Shown piece by piece: positions 29,969-35,455 of a stretch of 35,455 bases of DNA (positions are counted from its first letter, which is position 1; each line of letters begins with the position of its first letter). The notes beneath the pieces were generated by a model. The model made no database searches, had not been told where the DNA came from, and was given only the letters and a program-made list of their open reading frames with translations. Made by a program: the position numbers and the translations under genes. Source of the stretch: Anaerolineaceae bacterium (GTDB lineage: Bacteria > Chloroflexota > Anaerolineae > Anaerolineales > Anaerolineaceae); the NCBI GenBank assembly GCA_012797695.1, contig JAAZOQ010000081.1, forward strand, positions 1 to 35,455, in the 5' to 3' direction.

Positions 29969-30244
29969 TCAAATCCCTTTCGTGTTCCTGGCAGGAACCT
30001 GGCCGGTCGTGATTACGCCCAACCGTTCCAACACGATCAGTGCGTCCCTCTCCTCGTTGATCCAATTGGCGACTCGAGTGACCAGCCAGGTCTCCAGCCA
30101 GCCGCCGGGCAAGGGCAGGCTGCGATACACTTCATCCAGAAGCTGGCGCATGCGGGGAAAATCTGCGAAGTCGAAACGGGAACGATTGTGGCGCTGCAGC
30201 AGCCAGATCAAGAGAACAACCCACAAAGGAAGTTTGCCGATCAT
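29969..30244 (-). CDS. Small protein with N-terminal membrane anchor
   Basis: A 91-residue protein: a membrane segment (LPLWVVLLIWLLQ), a basic stretch (RHNRSRFDFADFPRMRQLLDEV), then a helical part (LPGGWLETWLVTRVANWINEERD). It shares the ATGA overlap with the exported protein upstream. It resembles an anchored helper protein. No family was recognised. Confidence 0.55.
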   Translation of the reverse strand: MIGKLPLWVVLLIWLLQRHNRSRFDFADFPRMRQLLDEVYRSLPLPGGWLETWLVTRVANWINEERDALIVLERLGVITTGQVPARNTKGI

Positions 30245-30723
30245 TGTTGTACCTCGTTGGTATGGAAAGAAGGGGTCATCACGACGACGGGGACCATGAC
30301 GACGTTGGGCATGGCCACCACACCGGCTATGACGGCCTCGACGCTGTATGCCGAGAGAGTGGTCACCACTGCCGGGGGTAATTGGGCTGGGGAGATCAAG
30401 CGCCAGCCAGCCACCTGCAAGCGCTGGACCATGGATGCAAAATCCAATGTGTTGGTACGCAGGGCGTTCAGGTCGGCGGCGATGGTAGACCCGCCAGATG
30501 AGAGCAGCGTAAAAGCGTATTGCTGGCCCCTGGGCCAGGCGAGCAGGAAAGTGTCGCCATTTTGCAAGACGAAGGTACCCGGGGCACCCTGGGCCACCGA
30601 TTGCATGCCGCGCACGGTTTCGGCGGCCCCCATGGGGCCGGCCAGAGAAGCGCCAATGGAAAAAGCGCCCACGCAGGCGCTGGCGATGAGGATGAGCAAG
30701 ACGATCAGGGATCTGGCTTTCAT
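30241..30723 (-). CDS. Exported or membrane-anchored hypothetical protein
   Basis: A 160-residue protein with a signal-like N-terminus (MKARSLIVLLILIASACVGAFSIG). A cysteine lies in ASACVGA, so a lipoprotein is possible. The rest (APGTFVLQNGDTFLLAWPRGQQYAFTLLSSGGS, LAGWRLISPAQLPP) is beta-rich and small. It has a decent GGAGACT ribosome site. With the two membrane proteins downstream it may form an envelope or superinfection-exclusion module. Confidence 0.6.
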   Translation of the reverse strand: MKARSLIVLLILIASACVGAFSIGASLAGPMGAAETVRGMQSVAQGAPGTFVLQNGDTFLLAWPRGQQYAFTLLSSGGSTIAADLNALRTNTLDFASMVQRLQVAGWRLISPAQLPPAVVTTLSAYSVEAVIAGVVAMPNVVMVPVVVMTPSFHTNEVQQ

Positions 30724-30762
30724 GCTGGAGTCTCCTATATTGGAATCTGGTATACTGGGAAC

Positions 30763-30778
30763 GGCGACTGGAGTCGCC
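30763..30778. repeat. Palindrome upstream of the exported-protein gene
   Basis: GGCGACT-GG-AGTCGCC lies 40 bases upstream of the ATG at 30723. It could be an operator or part of the adjacent hairpin pair. No clear promoter was identified between it and the gene. Confidence 0.4.
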
Positions 30779-30783
30779 TATCG

Positions 30784-30813
30784 CCTACACCCGCCATGCA
30801 GGGCGGGTGTAGG
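30784..30813. terminator. Strong hairpin after the ribbon-helix-helix gene
   Basis: CCTACACCCGCC pairs perfectly with GGCGGGTGTAGG around a 6-base loop, four bases after the stop codon on the minus strand. There is no T-run on the minus strand, so it may act as an mRNA 3' stabiliser or attenuator and not a full terminator. The plus strand has only a weak T-rich tail. Confidence 0.5.
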
Positions 30814-30817
30814 TCGT

Positions 30818-31006
30818 TTAAATTTGCTCGATAATTGGTTCATGTTTTACGAGCACTGCCTCAGGATGCCTTTGGATGTATTCTCGGCGGATCAACCATG
30901 ATGTGAAATTCCCCATGCTACGCAGGTCGCTCCGAGCCATTTCACGCAGCATTTCTAATGCTTCTGGATCACTAATTCGCACATGTGTGACGTTAGTTTT
31001 CTCCAT
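30818..31006 (-). CDS. Ribbon-helix-helix (Arc/CopG-like) regulator
   Basis: A 62-residue protein with the RHH layout: a strand (TNVTHVRISDPEALEML), helix one (REMARSDLRSMGNFTSWLIRREYIQRH) and a short tail. RHH proteins dimerise and insert the strand into the major groove. The track starts at 31132; ATG 31006 has AAGGAG and the family start. It lies just after a strong promoter and palindromic operator and divergently from the XRE-type regulator, so it is the first lytic-side gene, analogous in place to Cro or Arc. Confidence 0.75.
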   Translation of the reverse strand: MEKTNVTHVRISDPEALEMLREMARSDLRSMGNFTSWLIRREYIQRHPEAVLVKHEPIIEQI

Positions 31007-31030
31007 GAATGCATCTCCTTGGTAATAATA

Positions 31031-31046
31031 TATCGCTATAGCGATA
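31031..31046. promoter_or_regulatory. Perfect 16-bp palindromic operator
   Basis: TATCGCTATAGCGATA is a perfect palindrome just downstream of the -10 of the leftward early promoter, covering the transcription start. It is a good candidate for the repressor or RHH binding site. Confidence 0.75.
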
Positions 31047-31074
31047 AGTATACACACAAGAGATGATTTGTCAA
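31047..31074 (-). promoter_or_regulatory. Early leftward promoter
   Basis: On the minus strand a consensus -35 TTGACA (31074-31069), a 16-base spacer and -10 TATACT (31052-31047) form a strong sigma-70-type promoter for the RHH gene and the early operon. The operator at 31031-31046 follows directly. Confidence 0.75.
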
Positions 31075-31099
31075 TAGAGTGTTTACATTTCGTTATAAT
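31068..31099 (+). promoter_or_regulatory. Promoter of the repressor gene
   Basis: A perfect -10 TATAAT (31094-31099) lies ten bases before the repressor ATG. A -35 TTGTCA (31068-31073) overlaps the -35 of the opposite promoter, but the spacer of 20 bases is long. There is no ribosome site, so the transcript would be nearly leaderless. Confidence 0.45.
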
Positions 31100-31108
31100 A
31101 AAAATGTC

Positions 31109-31558
31109 ATGATAAAAGATTGGATTACCCAAAAATATATAGCTTACCGGGGAGATGCCATTGGCAATGAGAAGTCTATAAGCGATTTTGCACGCTACCT
31201 TGAAGTTAGTCAGTCATTGTTGTCAGAATGGATGGCTGGCAAAAAAAAACCAGGTATAAAGTCGATTGACAAAATCGCTAAGAAATATCCTGAAATCTAT
31301 GATGTGATGGGATTACATCAACCATCTCAAGATGAACTATTAGGTCTACCAAAATCATTACGTACGAGGTTACGAGCTGCTCTTGCTGAAATGCATGCAG
31401 AATATAATGCAAGGAGCTTATTGTTAGATGATCCAGAGGCTGAAAAAATCGCAATAGAAATTCTGGAAAAACACGGATTCAAATACACCCGGACATCGAA
31501 CTCTGGAGAGTCATTTGTCATAGGATCTGGAATAATTGTTGATTCTAAGCAGTCGTGA
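31109..31558 (+). CDS. XRE-type HTH repressor
   Basis: A 149-residue regulator. An N-terminal XRE-like helix-turn-helix (SISDFARYLEVSQSLLSEWMAGKKKPGIKSIDKIAKKY, about 24-61) is followed by a linker and a small alpha/beta tail (ALAEMHAEYN, AIEILEKHGFKYTRTSNSGESF). It is divergent from the RHH gene and separated from it by the operator and promoters, the usual place for a prophage repressor. The track start GTG 31079 is unlikely; ATG 31109 follows a TATAAT by ten bases with no Shine-Dalgarno. Confidence 0.75.
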   Translation: MIKDWITQKYIAYRGDAIGNEKSISDFARYLEVSQSLLSEWMAGKKKPGIKSIDKIAKKYPEIYDVMGLHQPSQDELLGLPKSLRTRLRAALAEMHAEYNARSLLLDDPEAEKIAIEILEKHGFKYTRTSNSGESFVIGSGIIVDSKQS

Positions 31559-31656
31559 AAGTGTAATGTTTTCATGAGTTGTTTATAGAACACACGTTCC
31601 CATTAATTCAATCCCATTTCAGGGGGATAAAAGGGTGAAAAAAAAGGGGATTCCAT

Positions 31657-31671
31657 AGATATTGAATATCT
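31657..31671. promoter_or_regulatory. Palindrome upstream of the HIRAN-TM2 gene
   Basis: AGATATT-G-AATATCT, with perfect 7-bp arms, lies 22 bases before the start codon. It may be an operator. No clear promoter was recognised in the 135-base gap. Confidence 0.4.
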
Positions 31672-31693
31672 CATTTCATTATGGAGAACATCG

Positions 31694-32968
31694 ATGGCTA
31701 GCAAACCCCCCCAGATCGTTCGATTTCAGTCGTTAAAGCCTCCGTATCCACAGGAAGTGGCAGGTGAGTCATATCATAAAGAGGCTATCAAAAAAATATG
31801 TGGGCCTTATGACGAAGAAGGATACGATTCTGAAGATCATGTTGCGTACCTAATTTTGGATGACGACAATCTAAATGACAATAATGCGGTTCGTGTCGAA
31901 ATCGATCATAAGCTGGTTGGTTACTTGCCCAGGCCTGCGGCGAAGCTTTACCGAGAAAAGCTCGACGAGCTGGGTCTCTCGGATGTAATTGGAAGCTGTC
32001 TTGCCAGCATACGGGGCGGCTTTATCTCCAAAGGTGGTGCCGAAGCAGATTTCGGAATTCGGCTTGGGGTAAATCTGCAAGAGTTGAGCTTGGATACGAC
32101 AAGGATCAAGCTTAGATCGTCATATCGGGAACCATATCCTCTTCAGATTCATGGTGAGGAATTGCTTCGTGAGAATATAGAGGATGTATGTGGTTATTAT
32201 GATGAAGAAACAGGCTACAAAGCGGATGATCACCTTGCAGAATTGCTTTTAGAGAGAGAAGGGGCTGTCCGGGTAGAGATTGACCATAAGCCGGTCGGGT
32301 ATTTGTCGTCCACCACTGCAAAAAAATACCGCCGGAGATTGGTAGACCTGGGTATTCCCGATGCGGTTGGAGTCTGTTATGCAAGCATTAGTGGGGGGCG
32401 CCAGACAAGCTCAGGGATAGTTACTGATTTTAATGTCCGACTTGATATTGAAATCGACGATCTTGAAATTCTTGAACAAAAGAAAGCCTCTGTTGATAAA
32501 GACCAAACAGAAATTTTCGAAACAATGGAACCATCTTTACCAGAGGATAAACTGGTTGTAATTGATGATTCTGAATTGAAGAACCAAAAAACAACAAGCA
32601 TCGATCCTTCGAAAGAAAAAGCCTTTAATCCACAAAAGATATCTCCTGAAACACCCCCAGAGAATGTCAAACCTTTTCTAAAGCCATCTCTTATCCAGGA
32701 AAGCTCCAAGACAGCCCAGGCTTCCAGACCGGTGGAAAAGCCGAAGGCTGGGCGATCCGATAAAAATTGGATAATCGCTTTGCTACTGTGCATTTTCTTG
32801 GGTATGTTTGGCGCCCACCAGTTCTATGCTGGGCGTAAGGGATTAGGTTTCGTTTATCTATTCACCGTTGGTTTGCTCATGCTTGGTTGGATTGTGGATT
32901 TTGTTTTGATCGTTTCGGGTAATTTCAAAGACAAGAATGGTCGATTGATTTCGCCACCGTGGAAATGA
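31694..32968 (+). CDS. Protein with two HIRAN-like domains and a C-terminal TM2 domain
   Basis: A 424-residue protein. Two tandem repeats (about 20-130 and 135-265) each show the HIRAN pattern: VAGESYHKEAIKKICG, ending LNDNNAVRVEIDHKLVGYLPR in the first, and an analogous GEELLRENIEDVCGYYD, AVRVEIDHKPVGYLS in the second. HIRAN domains bind DNA ends or damaged DNA in helicases. A disordered charged linker (about 270-355) leads to a TM2 domain (IIALLLCIFLGMFGAHQFYAGRKGLGFVYLFTVG), two membrane helices around an FGAHQFYAG turn. A DNA-type domain tethered to a membrane is unusual and could be a defence sensor. Confidence 0.75.
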   Translation: MASKPPQIVRFQSLKPPYPQEVAGESYHKEAIKKICGPYDEEGYDSEDHVAYLILDDDNLNDNNAVRVEIDHKLVGYLPRPAAKLYREKLDELGLSDVIGSCLASIRGGFISKGGAEADFGIRLGVNLQELSLDTTRIKLRSSYREPYPLQIHGEELLRENIEDVCGYYDEETGYKADDHLAELLLEREGAVRVEIDHKPVGYLSSTTAKKYRRRLVDLGIPDAVGVCYASISGGRQTSSGIVTDFNVRLDIEIDDLEILEQKKASVDKDQTEIFETMEPSLPEDKLVVIDDSELKNQKTTSIDPSKEKAFNPQKISPETPPENVKPFLKPSLIQESSKTAQASRPVEKPKAGRSDKNWIIALLLCIFLGMFGAHQFYAGRKGLGFVYLFTVGLLMLGWIVDFVLIVSGNFKDKNGRLISPPWK

Positions 32969-33002
32969 TGAATTGGCTGCTGTATAAGTTATCAGAACCC
33001 CT

Positions 33003-33029
33003 AGAGAGTTCGAGCTCTTTTTCTGTTTT
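33003..33029 (+). terminator. Weak terminator candidate
   Basis: A short AGAG/CTCT stem is followed by TTTTTCTGTTTT on the plus strand, 35 bases past the HIRAN-TM2 stop. The stem is too short for confidence. Confidence 0.3.
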
Positions 33030-33070
33030 AAAGATTGATTGCCTTAAAGTAATGGCCACAGGGAGGGTAT

Positions 33071-33322
33071 ATGAAATTTGGCATTCGCAAACCATCTTTG
33101 AAAAAACGAATTGCTGCAAGAACGTCAGTTAAACGGGTAATTCGCCATAACTTGGGCCTCAAAGCGCCCCGCGGATTGGGAGTGATAACAAGTCCCAAGA
33201 AAGCGCTCTATAACCGGGCTTATCATCGGTCTACCAAAAGTTGCCTGGGTATCGTGATGATTGTGATAGCCAGCAGTACAGTGATTGGATGGGGCAACAA
33301 ATTGTTAATGCGCATTTTATAG
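33071..33322 (+). CDS. Small basic protein with C-terminal membrane segment
   Basis: An 83-residue protein. The first 55 residues are very basic and contain KKRIAARTSVKRVIRHNLGLKAPRGLGVITSPKKALYNRAYHRST, a motif I have seen in uncharacterised proteins of many bacteria. The rest is a hydrophobic segment (GIVMIVIASSTVIGW). GGAGGG lies five bases before ATG 33071. Function unknown. Confidence 0.6.
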   Translation: MKFGIRKPSLKKRIAARTSVKRVIRHNLGLKAPRGLGVITSPKKALYNRAYHRSTKSCLGIVMIVIASSTVIGWGNKLLMRIL

Positions 33323-33368
33323 ATGCGATGGTAACCAGGCCCACCCAATGGAAAGAGGTCTCCCATCC

Positions 33369-35455
33369 ATGCTGAAATCTATCCGGTCTCACCCACTACG
33401 GGTTCTCAGTATTGTATTGGTCGTCGTGGCGCTGACTAGCTGGTTTCTCTTCCCGGATTGGCAGAAGCGACCGAACGGATGGCTTGAGCTTATTGGGGCC
33501 ATGCTTTCCGGGATCATTCCTGCTGTGGCCGACTTCTTTTCCCTTTGGGATAGAAAAGAGAAGCCCGCATCGTCGGTACAGATCACGCAAACTGGTAATG
33601 GTGGGAACCTAATGGCTGGGTTTGTTGGCGATCCGCAGTTGGGTGGGACGCGGACGATGATCGGCCATGCTGAGAACGTACGCATTGAAACCCTTAAAGC
33701 ACAAGAGACTCAGTTGCAAGAGCTACCCCAACTGCCGGCCAGGGATGTGCTACCGGTTCCCGGGCAACCCCCTGCAGGTTCGCGAATAATCTACTCGCGT
33801 AACCAAGCATTTGTGGGCCGCGAGGAGGATTTGAATTGGTTGGCAGAACGGTTACTTTATGCCCAGGAATCTCAAAGCGTAGGCATTTCACCGGCGGTAG
33901 CTGCCACGGGCCTGGGCGGGATTGGGAAAACACAGCTGGCAGTAGAATTCTGTTACCGTTACGGCAGGTACTTTGAAGGAGTGCATTGGGTCTCGGGGAT
34001 CGGTGGTGACCTGATTGTAGAAATCGTCGAATGTGGCCGTACGATGGGTTTACTGCCCTGGCCGGAGAAGATCGAAGACCAATTGGCCCGAACTTTGTTC
34101 GAGTGGTCCCATAGCCAGCGCCGGTTGGTGGTGCTGGACAACCTGGAAGACCCGGCCATGCTACGCCAATGGTTGGCAAAGTTGACTGCCTGTCGGGTGT
34201 TAGTCACTTCCCGGCGCCCGGCTTGGCCGGCGGACCTTGGATTGCAGGAATGCAAGCTGGGGCTGCTATCGCCAGTGGAATGCCTTGCCCTGTTGAGAGA
34301 TCTGGCGCCCAGGCTGGATGCAGTTAGTGAGGATCGTTTAACGCCGGTTGCCGAACGCTTGGGTGGCCTGGCGCTGGCAGTCGACCTGGCTGGGCGATAC
34401 TTGAACGACCGGGAGAATTTGACCTCTGAGGAATATCTGGGTGAGCTGAATGAGGCGGAGAATTTGCTGGTGCATACCTCGCTGTTGGATTGGGTTACAA
34501 ACGACAATCCTACTCGACACGAAACCAGCCTGGCAGCAACTTTCAGTTTGAGCTGGAAGCAGTTGGAGGGAGGAGAGGCCGACAAGATTGCTGCTCGTAA
34601 GATCTTCGAACTGGCTGGGTGGTGTGCGCCTAATACAGTGATCCCTGGGGAATTGCTGTCTGGTGCGGCCGGGGTGGCGGAGATCGACTTTGACCGGGGA
34701 ATGAAGTGGCTCTACGAGCTGGGGTTATTGGAGCGGACGAAGGAAGGGCCAGTGATCCACCCACTCCTGGCGGAGTTCTCTAGGAGTATGTCACCAGTTG
34801 GTGAGAAAAGGAACTCTGTGCTGGGAGTTCTAGCTGATACGCTTTCTAAACAAGTGAATGAGACACATGATTCTGGTTTTACGAAAGCATTCCGAACGCT
34901 TATTTCCCATCTGGAACAGATATGTCCGGTAGTGGATGATATCGGATTGGCAATTGCTGGTTCACTTTGGAACTCATTAGGATTATCCTTATCTGGAATA
35001 GTTCGATTCGAAGCTGCAAAAACATGCTTTGAACGGGCATTGGCAATTGATGAGGCGGCATACGGCCCGAATCATTCTGTGGTTGCCAGGGATGTCAACG
35101 ACCTGGGGAGAGTGCTGCGAGAACTGGGAGATCTAGCGGGAGCGAAGCAGTGCTTTAAACGGGCATTGGCCATCGCAATGGAAGCGTATGGGACGGATCA
35201 TCCTAATGTTGCCTGGATTGTCTACAACCTAGCGGAGGTGCTGCGGGAACAGGGAGATCTGGCTGGAGCGAAGCAATGCTTTAAACGGGCATTGGCCATC
35301 GCAATGGAAGCGTATGGGACGGGGCAGCCTGATATTGCCTGGATTGTCAACAACCTGGCGGAGCTGCTGCGGGAACAGGGAGATCTGACTGGAGCGAAGG
35401 AGTGCTATGAGCAGGCGTTGGCCATCATAAAAGGAGTGTATGGGCAGGATCATCC
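33369..35455 (+). CDS. STAND NTPase with TPR repeats (partial)
   Basis: A frame open to the window end (695 residues visible, no stop), so it is absent from the ORF track. An N-terminal membrane segment (RVLSIVLVVVALTSWFLF) and a second one (LIGAMLSGIIPAVADFF) are followed by a linker. The NB-ARC-type NTPase has Walker A GLGGIGKT (181-188), Walker B RRLVVLDN and a GLALAVDLAGRYL segment. From about residue 545 TPR repeats of the tetratricopeptide_12 type run off the window (AKTCFERALAIDEAAYG, AKQCFKRALAIAMEAYG). ATG 33369 has AGAGGT. STAND proteins with TPR sensors include antiviral Avs-like and NLR-like proteins. Confidence 0.88.
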   Translation, partial: MLKSIRSHPLRVLSIVLVVVALTSWFLFPDWQKRPNGWLELIGAMLSGIIPAVADFFSLWDRKEKPASSVQITQTGNGGNLMAGFVGDPQLGGTRTMIGHAENVRIETLKAQETQLQELPQLPARDVLPVPGQPPAGSRIIYSRNQAFVGREEDLNWLAERLLYAQESQSVGISPAVAATGLGGIGKTQLAVEFCYRYGRYFEGVHWVSGIGGDLIVEIVECGRTMGLLPWPEKIEDQLARTLFEWSHSQRRLVVLDNLEDPAMLRQWLAKLTACRVLVTSRRPAWPADLGLQECKLGLLSPVECLALLRDLAPRLDAVSEDRLTPVAERLGGLALAVDLAGRYLNDRENLTSEEYLGELNEAENLLVHTSLLDWVTNDNPTRHETSLAATFSLSWKQLEGGEADKIAARKIFELAGWCAPNTVIPGELLSGAAGVAEIDFDRGMKWLYELGLLERTKEGPVIHPLLAEFSRSMSPVGEKRNSVLGVLADTLSKQVNETHDSGFTKAFRTLISHLEQICPVVDDIGLAIAGSLWNSLGLSLSGIVRFEAAKTCFERALAIDEAAYGPNHSVVARDVNDLGRVLRELGDLAGAKQCFKRALAIAMEAYGTDHPNVAWIVYNLAEVLREQGDLAGAKQCFKRALAIAMEAYGTGQPDIAWIVNNLAELLREQGDLTGAKECYEQALAIIKGVYGQDH
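35121..35455 (+). repeat. Tandem 126-bp TPR-coding repeat
   Basis: Units starting GAAC(T/A)GGGAGATCT begin at 35121, 35247 and 35373, so the period is 126 bases (42 residues, one TPR). The 20-mer GGCATTGGCCATCGCAATGG is identical in two units. The near-identity suggests recent duplication. The array continues past the window. Confidence 0.85.

Noticed and set aside
31560-35455. attR copy of the tRNA-Pro 3' end
   Set aside because: I looked for GTTCGAATCCGCCCGCC and shorter parts in the right part of the window and found none.
35121-35455. CRISPR array
   Set aside because: The periodic repeat is 126 bases, fully coding and in frame with TPR motifs; there are no short direct repeats with unique spacers anywhere in the window.

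Overview
The window is most of an integrated siphovirus-type prophage in what is probably a Chloroflexota (Anaerolineae-like) bacterium. The host guess rests only on general protein and codon flavour and is low confidence. The left edge is host DNA: the 3' end of a sensor histidine kinase gene, then a tRNA-Pro(CGG) gene with its own promoter. A tyrosine integrase gene follows the tRNA, the usual layout of an element inserted in a tRNA 3' end. No second copy of the tRNA end was found, so the right junction probably lies beyond the window.

From 1.47 to 20.0 kb, read leftward, is the late operon in standard long-tailed phage order. It runs holin-like protein, small membrane protein, M23 endolysin, HNH nuclease, small and large terminase, tiny membrane protein, portal, S49 protease, HK97-fold capsid, decoration-like protein, connector, head closure, gp10-like, tail terminator, major tail protein, tail chaperone G and G-T (with a clear -1 frameshift signal), tape measure, distal tail, tail hub/fibre with histidine repeats, two fibre proteins and a glycine-rich tip protein. 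A bidirectional terminator separates it from the integrase.

From 20.1 to 31.0 kb, also leftward, is the early and maintenance region. It begins at a strong promoter with a perfect 16-bp palindromic operator and a ribbon-helix-helix gene, facing an XRE-type repressor. Next come small membrane and exported proteins and a second tyrosine recombinase with a dif/loxP-like palindrome beside it. A winged-helix replication initiator candidate has an origin-like repeat cluster inside its gene. After that is a tightly coupled PRTRC cassette: ParB, a ubiquitin-like protein (C), F, an E2-like protein (B), a JAMM protease (A) and an E1/ThiF protein. Two small proteins, a DNA methyltransferase and a zinc-ribbon protein close the region.

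Four near-identical parS-like palindromes (CGTTTC-N4-GAAACG) lie inside unrelated coding genes across 15 kb and are probably ParB targets. ParB with parS-like sites, an origin candidate and a resolvase with its site together look like plasmid maintenance functions inside a prophage that also carries a possible protein-conjugation system.

From 31.1 kb rightward, on the plus strand, are the repressor, a protein with two HIRAN-like domains and a TM2 membrane domain, a small basic protein, and a large STAND NTPase with TPR repeats that runs off the window. These are probably lysogenic-conversion or defence genes.
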